The notes below the pieces were generated by a model. It was not told where the DNA came from and did not search any database. It saw only the letters and a list, made by a program, of their open reading frames with translations. 64,000 bases of DNA from Rubrolithibacter danxiaensis (lineage in GTDB: Bacteria > Bacteroidota > Bacteroidia > Sphingobacteriales > Sphingobacteriaceae), in NCBI RefSeq assembly GCF_047272945.1, contig NZ_JBKOPS010000015.1:26710-90709 (forward strand). The letters run 5' to 3'. Position 1 is the stretch's first letter; the number at the start of each line of letters is the position of its first letter. This document shows positions 1 through 8,175 of the stretch, piece by piece. A program made the translations under genes and the position numbers.

Positions 1-75
1 GCAACACTTTTACCCGGAGGTGCCTTCTATTTAACATGTTATAAGAACGATTGGTATAAAACCTTTAAAAATTAG
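1..75 (+). CDS. C-terminal end of an unidentified protein (partial)
   Basis: Frame 1 is open from the window edge to a TAG at 73-75 and gives 24 residues ending in NDWYKTFKN, with a plausible protein-like composition (PGGAFYL, CYKNDW). The gene begins upstream of the window. It converges on the dehydrogenase on the other strand, and the two stop codons overlap (72-75). I do not recognise the family from this tail. The reading is short, so chance openness cannot be excluded. Confidence 0.45.
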   Translation, partial: ATLLPGGAFYLTCYKNDWYKTFKN

Positions 76-1157
76 TACGACGCTTTTATTTTCTTAATAT
101 CATTTATCCGCTTTTCCGCAATTATATCGGCTGCCTTAATAGTTGATATATTTTCTTTTTTCGATTTTCTTAAAACAACGCGGGTTGCTTCATAAATATT
201 TTCTGCAAGCTGCATGGTTCTTTTTTTGCTGTAGCCAGCAAGTTCCGAATAGCAGTTTATCAGTCCCCCGGCATTAATAAGATAATCCGGAGCATATAAA
301 ATTCCTTTTTCGAGCAACATCTGCCCGTGAACTTCTTCGTCGGCAAGCTGGTTGTTTGCCGATCCTGCTATAATAGCGCAGTTCATTTTTTGAATCGTGT
401 CAGAATTTACCGTTCCACCAAGGGCACAGGGGGCATAAATATCAAATTCAAGATCAAAAATACTGTTATTAGAAACAGCTTCTGCCCCGTATTTTTTTGC
501 TACAGAACGCACCCGTTCTTCGTTGATATCATTGATATATACTTTGGCGTTTTCTTCACGGAGTAAACGCACTAAACTTTCACCAACGTGCCCTATTCCC
601 TGTACGGCTACCGTTCTTCCGGCAAGGGTATCGTTCCCGAAACATTCTTTCACACAGGCTTTGATGCCCATGTAAACTCCTTTAGCTGTGATAGGTGAAG
701 GGTCACCGCTTCCTCCTATCGACTCAGGGAAACCGGTAACGTGCTGCGTTTCCATGCGGATAAATTCCATATCACGAGGATTGGTGCCTACTTCTTCTGC
801 AGTGATAAAAGAGCCGTTAAGGTTTTTTATAAAACGTCCGTACCTTCTCATCAAGGCCTCTGTTTTGTCTAACCGGCTATCGCCGATAATAACTCCCTTT
901 CCGCCTCCAAGATTTAGTCCGGTAATGGATGCTTTATAGGTCATGGTACGTGAAAGGCGTAATACATCTTTCAGTGCTTCCGACTCTGAACGATAGGGCC
1001 ACATTCTTGTTCCGCCAAGTGCAGGGCCGAGGGTAGTGTCATGAATAGCAATAATAGCTTTTAATCCGGTATCCTCATCACTACAGAATACAACATTCTG
1101 ATGCTTTAAAATATCTAATTGTCCGAATACCGAATTTTCTTCTTTACTAAAAGTCAT
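72..1157 (-). CDS. Glu/Leu/Phe/Val dehydrogenase, leucine-dehydrogenase type
   Basis: This 361-residue protein is an NAD(P)-dependent amino-acid dehydrogenase that deaminates a branched-chain or related amino acid to its 2-oxo acid in the cytoplasm. The substrate domain carries LGGTRMWPY and the two lysines of this family in MTYK (K75) and GGGKGV (K87). The Rossmann domain has GIGHVG, and the late GSANNQL segment fits the family. The length matches leucine dehydrogenase (about 360 residues). An upstream in-frame start at 1208 exists, but a TACTTTTG promoter element lies between the two at 1186-1193, so the ATG at 1157 is chosen. Leucine or valine preference cannot be read from sequence alone. 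Confidence 0.9.
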   Translation of the reverse strand: MTFSKEENSVFGQLDILKHQNVVFCSDEDTGLKAIIAIHDTTLGPALGGTRMWPYRSESEALKDVLRLSRTMTYKASITGLNLGGGKGVIIGDSRLDKTEALMRRYGRFIKNLNGSFITAEEVGTNPRDMEFIRMETQHVTGFPESIGGSGDPSPITAKGVYMGIKACVKECFGNDTLAGRTVAVQGIGHVGESLVRLLREENAKVYINDINEERVRSVAKKYGAEAVSNNSIFDLEFDIYAPCALGGTVNSDTIQKMNCAIIAGSANNQLADEEVHGQMLLEKGILYAPDYLINAGGLINCYSELAGYSKKRTMQLAENIYEATRVVLRKSKKENISTIKAADIIAEKRINDIKKIKASY

Positions 1158-1185
1158 GCAGATACCTGTTACCTTTTGCCCGTAA

Positions 1186-1193
1186 CAAAAGTA
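1186..1193 (-). promoter_or_regulatory. Bacteroidota -7 element for the amino-acid dehydrogenase
   Basis: On the minus strand this reads TACTTTTG, an exact match to the TAnnTTTG -7 consensus. It lies 28 bases before the ATG at 1157. I see no clear TTTG -33 box at the expected distance. Confidence 0.5.
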
Positions 1194-1247
1194 GTAATTT
1201 TTAAGCATTCTCCGTTAAGCCTGCTAAAGCGGTTGAGTAAATTTCCT

Positions 1248-1255
1248 TACTTTTG
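1248..1255 (+). promoter_or_regulatory. Bacteroidota -7 element for the ABC exporter
   Basis: TACTTTTG matches TAnnTTTG exactly and ends 11 bases before the ATG at 1267. This implies a very short 5' leader. A -33 box is not evident. Confidence 0.5.
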
Positions 1256-1266
1256 CTCCATCCGGT

Positions 1267-3051
1267 ATGAAAGATTTAGCCTATCTCAATAAATTCTTCT
1301 ATAAATACCGCTGGAGATTTATTCCGGGGATATTATTTGTAATTATTTCAAACTTTTTCGGTGTCCTCCCTGCCCAGGTTATCCGCATTGCTTTTGACCT
1401 GGTTACGGAGAATATAAGCATTTATCATTTATTTGATGGTTTTGACAACCAGGGCCTTGTTTACCAGATATTTGGTTCCAGCTTAATATTTTTTGGCATC
1501 ACCGTACTTGTCCTGGCATTACTGCGGGGATTGTTCCTGTTTTTCATGCGGCAAACTATCATTTTGATGTCGAGGCATATAGAATATGATCTCAAGAACA
1601 GCATTTACCAGCATTATCAGCAACTCTCTTTAGCATTTTACAGAAGAAATAATACCGGGGATTTAATGAATCGTGCTACAGAAGACGTAAGCAGGGTACG
1701 TATGTACCTGGGCCCGGCCATTATGTACACCATAAACACCGTTGTACTTTTTATCCTAATAATTATTGCTATGGTAAATGTGAATGCAGAACTGGCTATA
1801 TATTGCCTGTTACCTCTTCCGATTCTTGCATTTACAATATACTACGTTCACCAGATCATCAATCACCGGAGCGAGCAAATACAGGAGCAGTTGTCAAGGC
1901 TTTCAGGTTTTGTACAGGAAACATTTTCGGGCATCCGGGTTATAAAAGCCTATGTCCGCGAAGAAGACACAAGAAAAACATTTGCCACAGAAAGCGAACG
2001 ATACAAAACCAACGCGATGGGCCTGGTAAGGGTGCAGGCTCTTTTTTACCCTACCATGCTGCTGCTGGTAGGCTTAAGCACTATAATTACTGTATACATA
2101 GGCGGTATTAAAGTAATGGAGGGAAGTATTACTTCAGGTAACATTGCTGAATTTATTGTTTATGTTAACCAGCTTACCTTTCCTGTTACTTCCTTAGGTT
2201 GGGTTACCTCACTCATTCAGCGTGCCGCGGCATCGCAAAAACGGGTCAATGAATTTCTTCATACAGAACCTGAGATAACTTCTTATTCAAATGAAAAGAT
2301 CCGGATAAGCGGAAAAATAGAGTTCAGAAATGTCACTTTTATTTATCCCGATACCGGAATAAAGGCGCTTGATAACGTTTCTTTTGTTGTAGAGCCGGGC
2401 GAATTTTTAGCATTGATTGGACGTACCGGATCGGGAAAATCTACAATTGCAAATCTTATTATGCGAATGTATGATGTTACCGGAGGTACAATTCTGATTG
2501 ATGATAAGCCGATCAAAGAACTGGATCTTTTTAATTACAGAAGCCAGATTGGGATTGCGCCCCAGGAGGTATTTCTTTTTTCTGATACAATAGCCAACAA
2601 CATCGCTTTTGGTGAAACAAATACCGACCTTGGTAAAGTAGAACAGGCTGCCCGCGATGCTGCCGTTTATGGGAATATCACAGAACTGGAAAATGGATTT
2701 CAGACACTTATCGGGGAACGCGGAATTACATTATCGGGCGGACAAAAACAACGTACCGCTATTGCCCGGGCACTTATCAAAAATCCGCAGATACTTATTT
2801 TCGACGACTGCCTTTCTGCCGTTGACACCAAAACCGAAGAAGAAATTTTAAGCAACCTGGGCAGAAATATGAAAGGTAAAACCAGCCTGTTGATCGCTCA
2901 CCGTGTTTCGACCATTAAAAACGCAGATAAAATTATAGTACTGGATAAAGGAGAAATAATAGAAGAAGGAACACACCAGGAATTATTAAACCTCCAGGGC
3001 AATTATTTTGAACTATACGAACGGCAACTGCTTGAGGAACAAGAAAATTAG
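1267..3051 (+). CDS. ABC exporter half-transporter (MsbA/Mdl-like permease-ATPase fusion)
   Basis: This 594-residue protein has an N-terminal six-helix ABC exporter domain (about 15-320) and a C-terminal ATPase domain. Walker A is GRTGSGKST (385-393), the signature is LSGGQKQR (489-496), and Walker B is ILIFDD (509-514), followed by the D-loop SAVD. The residue after the Walker B aspartate is Asp514 where the catalytic Glu normally sits, as in Mdl-type proteins and in the degenerate half of heterodimeric exporters. No partner half-transporter is adjacent, so it probably acts as a homodimer in the inner membrane. The substrate is unknown (lipid or drug). Confidence 0.9.
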   Translation: MKDLAYLNKFFYKYRWRFIPGILFVIISNFFGVLPAQVIRIAFDLVTENISIYHLFDGFDNQGLVYQIFGSSLIFFGITVLVLALLRGLFLFFMRQTIILMSRHIEYDLKNSIYQHYQQLSLAFYRRNNTGDLMNRATEDVSRVRMYLGPAIMYTINTVVLFILIIIAMVNVNAELAIYCLLPLPILAFTIYYVHQIINHRSEQIQEQLSRLSGFVQETFSGIRVIKAYVREEDTRKTFATESERYKTNAMGLVRVQALFYPTMLLLVGLSTIITVYIGGIKVMEGSITSGNIAEFIVYVNQLTFPVTSLGWVTSLIQRAAASQKRVNEFLHTEPEITSYSNEKIRISGKIEFRNVTFIYPDTGIKALDNVSFVVEPGEFLALIGRTGSGKSTIANLIMRMYDVTGGTILIDDKPIKELDLFNYRSQIGIAPQEVFLFSDTIANNIAFGETNTDLGKVEQAARDAAVYGNITELENGFQTLIGERGITLSGGQKQRTAIARALIKNPQILIFDDCLSAVDTKTEEEILSNLGRNMKGKTSLLIAHRVSTIKNADKIIVLDKGEIIEEGTHQELLNLQGNYFELYERQLLEEQEN

Positions 3052-3082
3052 AAATGAAATTAATTTTACTTTAAAAAAGCAT

Positions 3083-3114
3083 TTTGAAGTTTAAAAATTA
3101 TTCCTTTATATTTA
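3083..3114 (+). promoter_or_regulatory. Promoter of the DUF3276 gene
   Basis: A TTTG -33 box (3083-3086) is separated by 20 bases from TATATTTA (3107-3114), which is one base off the TAnnTTTG -7 consensus. The ATG follows at 3143. Confidence 0.5.
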
Positions 3115-3142
3115 CCGCAAAGCAAACATAACTTTACTGACA

Positions 3143-3472
3143 ATGGGAGATTTTGAAAACAAAGAGAGAGAAGAAGTTTTTTCAAAAAAAGTAAGAGCCG
3201 GAAAACGTACCTATTTTTTTGATGTAAAGTCTACAAGATCAAATGACTATTACATTACGGTTACAGAAAGCAAAAAACGTCTTGAAGATGGAATTTTTGT
3301 AAAACATAAGATATTCTTATACAAAGAAGATTTTGAAAAATTTGCTGAAGGTTTGAAAGAAACTGTTGACTATATTAAAGCCAACCAGGAAGTTGTAGAA
3401 AAACGTTATGAATTTTCAGAAAATCATGCAGAAGCTGCAAAAGCAGACGATGATTTTTCTTTCGACATTTAA
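3143..3472 (+). CDS. DUF3276 family, PUR-alpha-like nucleic-acid-binding protein
   Basis: This 109-residue cytoplasmic protein matches the DUF3276 family, whose known structures have a PUR (purine-rich-element binding) fold; nucleic-acid binding is therefore the expected role. The conserved core runs from about residue 12 to 80 and includes GKRTYFFDVKST and the segment HKIFLYKEDFEKF. The acidic, low-complexity tail (about 90-109) is typical. It is monocistronic: it has its own promoter and a strong intrinsic terminator directly downstream. Its cellular target is not known. Confidence 0.85.
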   Translation: MGDFENKEREEVFSKKVRAGKRTYFFDVKSTRSNDYYITVTESKKRLEDGIFVKHKIFLYKEDFEKFAEGLKETVDYIKANQEVVEKRYEFSENHAEAAKADDDFSFDI

Positions 3473-3498
3473 CTGTATTTAACCCACGATATTTGTGC

Positions 3499-3526
3499 CC
3501 CATCCTTCTTAAGGATGGGCTTTTTT
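3499..3526 (+). terminator. Intrinsic terminator of the DUF3276 gene
   Basis: A 9-bp perfect stem (3499-3507 with 3511-3519, arms CCCATCCTT and AAGGATGGG, three-base loop) is followed by six T. Confidence 0.9.
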
Positions 3527-3546
3527 GTTTGGAACAACCTTATCTC

Positions 3547-4017
3547 CTACTTCAAACTCCCTATAAAATTTAATCCGCCTACTATAACCGAAGCTATCAT
3601 CAAAACATAAAATATCAGGATTACGAGTGCAACAATCCCCCAGAACATAAAAAAGGATTTCATCTTCAGGAAAGCCTTGGTAAGTTTAACAGAATTATTT
3701 TTGGCAAGCCCGTGTTTTATATTAACAGCAAATTGAAAAAGAAACAAGGATGGAAAGAAGTAAATCAAAGACAGTACAAAAAATCCTGTACTTATTCCCT
3801 TTTTAGGAATTTTTTCAAATAATGGAAAAACCGGTTCCAGAAAGGTTAACGCCTTACTTAATGAGAACGCGAAAAAAAGCAGCACCGCCGCAAAAATAAA
3901 CCCAATTACTGCAAGCAGCTTACACCATTTGGCAGATTGGTATAAATAATTTTGGCTGTCGTAATTTATTCGAAGGCCGCCGTTTGTTTTTTCATCATAC
4001 AGTATTTCTGAATCCAT
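3547..4017 (-). CDS. Small integral membrane protein, DUF5362-like
   Basis: This is a 156-residue protein with three or four hydrophobic segments (about 34-55, 76-98, 127-150), separated by a short lysine-rich loop. The layout and the LIYFFPSLFLFQFA stretch resemble the Bacteroidota DUF5362 membrane family. No catalytic motif is visible and the function is unknown. It is divergently placed relative to the agmatinase-family gene and converges on the DUF3276 terminator. Confidence 0.65.
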   Translation of the reverse strand: MDSEILYDEKTNGGLRINYDSQNYLYQSAKWCKLLAVIGFIFAAVLLFFAFSLSKALTFLEPVFPLFEKIPKKGISTGFFVLSLIYFFPSLFLFQFAVNIKHGLAKNNSVKLTKAFLKMKSFFMFWGIVALVILIFYVLMIASVIVGGLNFIGSLK

Positions 4018-4112
4018 ATTTTCTAAATAATAAAAAGCTTTTGCTTAAACGAAAGCAAGCCGCATGCCAAAGAAATACTAAAAACATAAAAGGCCGCTCC
4101 CCTATAAATTTA

Positions 4113-4120
4113 TATCTTTG
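4113..4120 (+). promoter_or_regulatory. -7 element of the agmatinase-family gene
   Basis: TATCTTTG is an exact TAnnTTTG match, 15 bases before the ATG at 4136. It overlaps a possible TTG start at 4118, which argues against that start. Confidence 0.55.
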
Positions 4121-4135
4121 CGAAAATTATACAAA

Positions 4136-5041
4136 ATGAACGTTTTAGATACCGCCGACAATTTTCTTGGCCTGCCTGAAGAAAAGTTTTACAACTACCA
4201 AGACAGTAAAGTTGTTATTCAGTCGTTACCGTATGAATATACTTCGTCATACCTAAGCGGTTCTTCGAGAGGCCCGGGCGCCATTATAAAAGCTTCACAA
4301 TATGTAGAGTTTTATGATGAAGAACTGGAACAGGAAACGTATCTGAAAACCGGAATAGCTACTCTGCCACCCGTGGATTTTGGGGATAAAGTAGATGCTG
4401 ACGCCGTAACACTGATTGAACTGGAAACAGAAAAGCTGTTGGAAGATAATAAATTTGTAGTGTCGCTGGGAGCAGAACATACCGTAACTTATGGTATTGT
4501 AAAGGCCTTTGCCCGCAAATACGACGATCTTACAGTTCTGCAAATTGATGCTCATTCCGATCTGCGCCAAAGCTATCACAACAATATCTACTCCCATGCT
4601 TCCGTAATGGCACGTATCAATGAACTTGGTTTAACCATTTGCCAGGCAGGAATACGAGCGCAATGCATTGAAGAGGCCGAACTGATAAAAAGCTCCAATA
4701 ACATTCATACGTTTTATGCTCATCAGATCAGGAAAAACCCTTTATGGATGGAAGAGCTGATAGCACCCATGACCAACAATGTGTACATTACCATTGACGC
4801 CGATGGCTTTGACCCTTCTGTAATTCCTGCCGTAGGTACAGCCGAACCGAATGGTTTATTCTGGACTGAAACACTTGAATTCCTTCAAAAAGTTTGTAAT
4901 GAACGAAATGTGGTAGGGTTTGACATTGTAGAATGCGCTCCTGCAGAAGGCAGTATTCTATCTGAATACACCCTGGCCAAACTTGCTTATCGTTTAATGG
5001 GATATGTGTTTGCAGAAAAAAGGTCAGAGGTAAAAGGTTAA
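4136..5041 (+). CDS. speB: Agmatinase/ureohydrolase family protein
   Basis: This 301-residue cytoplasmic enzyme of the arginase/agmatinase family hydrolyses a guanidino compound to urea and an amine (agmatine to putrescine if it is a true SpeB). All six binuclear Mn ligands are visible: H115 in LGAEH, D138, H140 and D142 in IDAHSD, and D221 and D223 in TIDADGFDP. The C-terminal core has GTAEPNG in place of the usual GTGTPEPGG, so the substrate may differ from agmatine. The start is set downstream of the promoter element. ychF follows after 48 bases and may be cotranscribed. Confidence 0.85.
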   Translation: MNVLDTADNFLGLPEEKFYNYQDSKVVIQSLPYEYTSSYLSGSSRGPGAIIKASQYVEFYDEELEQETYLKTGIATLPPVDFGDKVDADAVTLIELETEKLLEDNKFVVSLGAEHTVTYGIVKAFARKYDDLTVLQIDAHSDLRQSYHNNIYSHASVMARINELGLTICQAGIRAQCIEEAELIKSSNNIHTFYAHQIRKNPLWMEELIAPMTNNVYITIDADGFDPSVIPAVGTAEPNGLFWTETLEFLQKVCNERNVVGFDIVECAPAEGSILSEYTLAKLAYRLMGYVFAEKRSEVKG

Positions 5042-5089
5042 GACCCGGATAACGGAGCACAGATTAATAAAATTCAATAAATAAAATAC

Positions 5090-6190
5090 ATGGGATTACA
5101 GTGTGGAATCGTAGGATTACCGAATGTAGGAAAATCAACACTTTTTAATTGTTTATCAAACGCGAAGGCCCAGGCAGCTAACTTTCCGTTCTGTACCATT
5201 GAGCCGAATGTAGGCGTTATTACCGTACCGGACGAGCGATTAACTAAACTTGCTGAATTGGTAAAGCCCAATCGGATTGTTCCGAACACCATCGAAATTG
5301 TTGATATTGCTGGATTAGTAAAAGGAGCCAGTAAAGGCGAAGGCTTAGGCAACCAGTTTTTAGGAAACATCCGTGCTACAAATGCCATTATTCACGTGCT
5401 GCGTTGTTTTGATGACGGAAACGTTGTTCACGTGGATGGCTCTGTCGACCCGATACGTGATAAAGAGATTATAGATACCGAATTACAGCTGAAAGACCTG
5501 GAAACAGTTACTAAAAAGATTCAGAAAGTTGAAAAGATGGCTAAAACAGGCGGAGATAAAGAAGCTAAGAAAGCTTTTGAAGTCTGCTCGGTAGTAAAAA
5601 GCCACCTCGAATCAGGCAATTCTGTACGCACCGCACCAATAAGCGAAGAGGATAAAGAATACATTGCCGATCTTTTCCTGCTGACTGCCAAACCGGTTAT
5701 GTATGTGTGTAACGTGGATGAAGGTTCTGTAAACACCGGAAACCAGTATGTTGAAAAGGTTAAGGAAGCCGTTAAACATGAAAATGCGGAAGTATTGATT
5801 ATTTCTGCCAGGATAGAGGCTGAAATTGCCGAGCTTGAAAGTTATGAAGAGCGTCAGCTTTTCCTTGAAGATCTGGGACTTACAGAATCTGGTGTAAATA
5901 AACTAATTCATTCGGCATATAAGCTGCTAAATCTGGCCACCTATTTTACAGCCGGTGTGCAGGAAGTAAGGGCGTGGACCATCACACAAGGCTTTACTGC
6001 TCCGCAGGCAGCCGGGGTAATTCATACGGACTTTGAGAAAGGCTTTATTCGTGCAGAAGTAATAAAATATCGGGACTTTATTACCCTGGGATCTGAAGCA
6101 GCATGTAAAGAAGCAGGCAAATTAAGCGTAGAAGGCAAAAATTACGTAGTAGAAGACGGCGACATTATGCACTTCCGTTTTAATGTTTAG
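5090..6190 (+). CDS. ychF: Ribosome-binding ATPase YchF
   Basis: This 366-residue Obg-family P-loop protein is universally conserved, associates with ribosomes and the stress response, and prefers ATP to GTP. The P-loop is GLPNVGKS (9-16), switch II is DIAGLVKGAS, and the base-recognition region has NVDE. An alpha-helical insert is followed by the C-terminal TGS domain (about 280-366, containing ARA-like VRAWTI and the DGDIMHFRFN end). The length is standard for the family. Confidence 0.95.
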   Translation: MGLQCGIVGLPNVGKSTLFNCLSNAKAQAANFPFCTIEPNVGVITVPDERLTKLAELVKPNRIVPNTIEIVDIAGLVKGASKGEGLGNQFLGNIRATNAIIHVLRCFDDGNVVHVDGSVDPIRDKEIIDTELQLKDLETVTKKIQKVEKMAKTGGDKEAKKAFEVCSVVKSHLESGNSVRTAPISEEDKEYIADLFLLTAKPVMYVCNVDEGSVNTGNQYVEKVKEAVKHENAEVLIISARIEAEIAELESYEERQLFLEDLGLTESGVNKLIHSAYKLLNLATYFTAGVQEVRAWTITQGFTAPQAAGVIHTDFEKGFIRAEVIKYRDFITLGSEAACKEAGKLSVEGKNYVVEDGDIMHFRFNV

Positions 6191-6196
6191 CTGCTA

Positions 6197-6227
6197 TTGT
6201 CCTGTAAGGGATGAATGTATATCTTTG
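6197..6227 (+). promoter_or_regulatory. Promoter of tRNA-Arg
   Basis: TTG (6197-6199) is separated by 20 bases from TATCTTTG (6220-6227), an exact Bacteroidota -7 box. The mature tRNA starts 52 bases later. Confidence 0.55.
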
Positions 6228-6278
6228 CGCACAGTTAAGAAACCTGGAGGATTAAATGCCGCAGGATTTTTAATAACA

Positions 6279-6350
6279 GCACCCGTAGTTCAATGGATAG
6301 AATGTCAGATTCCGGTTCTGATGATAGGGGTTCGAATCCCTTCGGGTGCA
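6279..6350 (+). tRNA. tRNA-Arg (anticodon CCG)
   Basis: The acceptor arms GCACCCG and CGGGTGC pair over seven bases. The T arm reads GGGGTTCGAATCCCT, and the anticodon stem TCAGA/TCTGA closes a loop TTCCGGT with anticodon CCG. The CCA end is not encoded. It is 72 bases long. Confidence 0.95.
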
Positions 6351-6493
6351 CTTACATTACTTTCTTTTATAAACAAAGTTCCCCCTGATGCTCTCTTATA
6401 TTAACTCCTTCTAATGCGAGTAATAAGAAATTGTCTGTACTAATAACATTATAGATTTATTTCTTTACTTTTATTAAAAATTAACTCGCAATT

Positions 6494-7144
6494 ATGAAAA
6501 GAACACTTTTTTTATTACTTTTTCTTACCAGCTTAAGTTTTTTTGCCAACGCACAATTAGAAAGCGCAAAGCAAATATTTAAAAGTCCAAAGCTTCAATC
6601 TGAAGTGTCGAAGCATCAAACAGTAGCAATTTTGCCATTTGAAGTAAAAATTAGTTACAGGAAACAGCCTAAAAACTTTAGTACTGAAGCTAATCGGGAT
6701 CAGGAGCATTCAATGGCGAAATCCATTCAGGCAAGTATGTACACGTTTTTACTTCGTAAATCGAAAGACTACACTGTTACTTTTCAAGATGTAGATAAAA
6801 CAAATATTTTATTGAAAAAAGCAGGTATGCTTGATAAGTTAGATGAGTTCACTAAAGATGAAATTGCGAAAGTTTTAGGAGTAGATGCTGTAATGGGGGG
6901 AAGATTCGAATCGGAACAGTCAAAATCAGAAGGTGCTGCCATTGCAAGTGCTGTAGTATTTGGTGGCTTGGGCGGTAAAACCGGAAGCGGAAGTTTATTC
7001 CTAACCCTGAATAACGGTTCTGACGGAGAACTTTTATGGAGATTTTTTAAATCAATGGATGATAACATTACAACATCTACAGATGATTTGGTTGAAAGGA
7101 TGATGCGAAAAGTGTCTCGCAATTTTCCTTATAGTAAAGGATAG
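6494..7144 (+). CDS. Secreted protein with CsgG/TolB-like N-terminal fold, unknown function
   Basis: This 216-residue protein begins with a Sec signal peptide (about 1-20, ending FANAQ). The segment TVAILPFEVK followed by a conserved helix resembles the ATP-independent CsgG/TolB-N/GNA1162-type domain of envelope lipoproteins, but it has no lipobox cysteine. A glycine-rich segment (about 150-170) precedes a final strand with LLWRFFKS. It is monocistronic with a terminator behind it. The envelope location is inferred from the signal peptide; the function is not known. Confidence 0.6.
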   Translation: MKRTLFLLLFLTSLSFFANAQLESAKQIFKSPKLQSEVSKHQTVAILPFEVKISYRKQPKNFSTEANRDQEHSMAKSIQASMYTFLLRKSKDYTVTFQDVDKTNILLKKAGMLDKLDEFTKDEIAKVLGVDAVMGGRFESEQSKSEGAAIASAVVFGGLGGKTGSGSLFLTLNNGSDGELLWRFFKSMDDNITTSTDDLVERMMRKVSRNFPYSKG

Positions 7145-7182
7145 CTGGCAATATAGTTCTGGCTAGCATCTGAACGTAAATC

Positions 7183-7219
7183 AAAGCCTTGTAAAGAGTT
7201 TGCAAGGCTTTGTTCTTTT
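7183..7219 (+). terminator. Intrinsic terminator
   Basis: A 9-bp stem (7183-7191 with 7203-7211, arms AAAGCCTTG/CAAGGCTTT) is followed by GTTCTTTTA. It ends transcription of the preceding secreted-protein gene and marks the left edge of the accessory island. Confidence 0.8.
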
Positions 7220-7406
7220 ATACAAGAACTGATGCTGTTTCCTCAGTTTGGCAAAATGGCGGGTTTAGTGCTAAATTCAACAACAGTAACACCGGCTCTT
7301 TCTATTTGCGTTCACTTTCGCCGACAGCAATTCATTGCCTTATGGCCTTTGTGAACGACAGGACGACAATTCCCAGAATAACCTCTAACAGTCCAACAAC
7401 TTTTCG
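7220..7406. other. Structured non-coding block at the left edge of the accessory island
   Basis: No convincing protein is encoded here, although a reading frame is open. The block holds a long hairpin: CGTTCAC (7309-7315) pairs with GTGAACG (7351-7357), and inside it GCAA/TTGC (7327-7330/7335-7338) forms a second stem. From memory, this text resembles non-coding blocks that flank exchanged gene cassettes in other Bacteroidota; that resemblance is not verified. Confidence 0.45.
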
Positions 7407-7419
7407 TTCCTTTGTAAAA

Positions 7420-7433
7420 ATACTACACAGTAT
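7420..7433. promoter_or_regulatory. Predicted TetR operator 1, upstream of tetR
   Basis: The perfect palindrome ATACT-ACAC-AGTAT lies six bases before the tetR ATG. It shares the pattern ATACT-N4-RGTAT with a second site at 8046-8059, upstream of the membrane-gene pair. A near-consensus -7 box (TTCCTTTG, 7407-7414) sits just upstream, so a bound repressor would cover the transcription start. Confidence 0.55.
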
Positions 7434-7438
7434 CTTTT

Positions 7439-8029
7439 ATGAAAAAAGCAGAGGCAACACGGCTGACAATTCTACAAAAAGCATTTGAACTGATTTACGT
7501 TAAAGGTTATCAGACAACAAGCATTGACGACATCATCGCCACAACAAAAGTTACAAAAGGTGCATTTTACTACCATTTTAAAACCAAAGACGAAATGGGG
7601 CTTGCAATCATAAACGAAATCCTAAAACCGACACTTACAAGTAGCTTCGTTGAACCGCTCCAAAACGAACAAAATCCGCTGGATGCCATTTACAACCTGA
7701 TGGACAATCTTTTAATGAAAAATGAATTTTTAAAAGTTGAGTATGGTTGTCCCGCTTCAAACTTTACACAAGAAATGACACCCTGGAACGCTGCCTTCAA
7801 CAACGCATTAAACGAACTAACCAAACAATGGACAAAGGTTATGACCGCCACTATTGAAAAAGGAAAGAAAAACGGCTTTGTTCGCAATGATGTAAACGCA
7901 AAACAAGTAACAATGTTCGTAATGTCGGGTTATTGGGGAATACGAAATTTTGGAAAATTAGAGAACAGCAAAAAGGCGTATCTACCCTATTTAAAGCAAC
8001 TTAAAATCTACTTAAACAGTTTGGTATAA
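7439..8029 (+). CDS. TetR/AcrR family transcriptional repressor
   Basis: This 196-residue protein has an N-terminal TetR DNA-binding domain (about 5-52): the stretch TILQKAFELIYVKGYQTTSI is followed by the helix-turn-helix with VTKGAFYYHFKTKDE. The C-terminal ligand domain (about 70-190) is not conserved enough to predict an inducer. The next two genes on the same strand encode membrane proteins, and matching palindromes lie upstream of tetR and of that pair, so it is predicted to repress itself and them. By eye, codon use is more AT- and A-rich than in the flanking genes, which fits transfer. Confidence 0.9.
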   Translation: MKKAEATRLTILQKAFELIYVKGYQTTSIDDIIATTKVTKGAFYYHFKTKDEMGLAIINEILKPTLTSSFVEPLQNEQNPLDAIYNLMDNLLMKNEFLKVEYGCPASNFTQEMTPWNAAFNNALNELTKQWTKVMTATIEKGKKNGFVRNDVNAKQVTMFVMSGYWGIRNFGKLENSKKAYLPYLKQLKIYLNSLV

Positions 8030-8039
8030 TTTTTTCTTT

Positions 8040-8077
8040 AAAAACATACTAATCGGTATGTTTTTGTTATATCTTTG
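8040..8077 (+). promoter_or_regulatory. TetR operator 2 overlapping the promoter of the membrane-gene pair
   Basis: A 10-bp inverted repeat (8040-8049 with 8056-8065) contains ATACT-AATC-GGTAT (8046-8059), the same pattern as the site before tetR. It lies over the -33 position of a promoter whose exact -7 box TATCTTTG is at 8070-8077. The arms followed by five T could also act as a terminator for tetR; the two roles are not exclusive. Confidence 0.6.
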
Positions 8078-8175
8078 TCCCCGAAAGTAGGCCGCAATTC
8101 TTGCGTTGTGGTTCTTCTTTGAAGTACCGGCAATTTGGAACGTATTCAGAAAACAAAAAACAATTACCGCATAAA

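Noticed and set aside
7431..7438. TATCTTTT directly before the tetR ATG as a -7 box
   Set aside because: It lacks the final G and would place the transcription start inside the gene; the TTCCTTTG box at 7407-7414 fits better.
7210..7488. Open frame of 92 codons across the left island spacer and the tetR start
   Set aside because: It overlaps tetR in another frame, covers the hairpin block and has no recognisable protein features.
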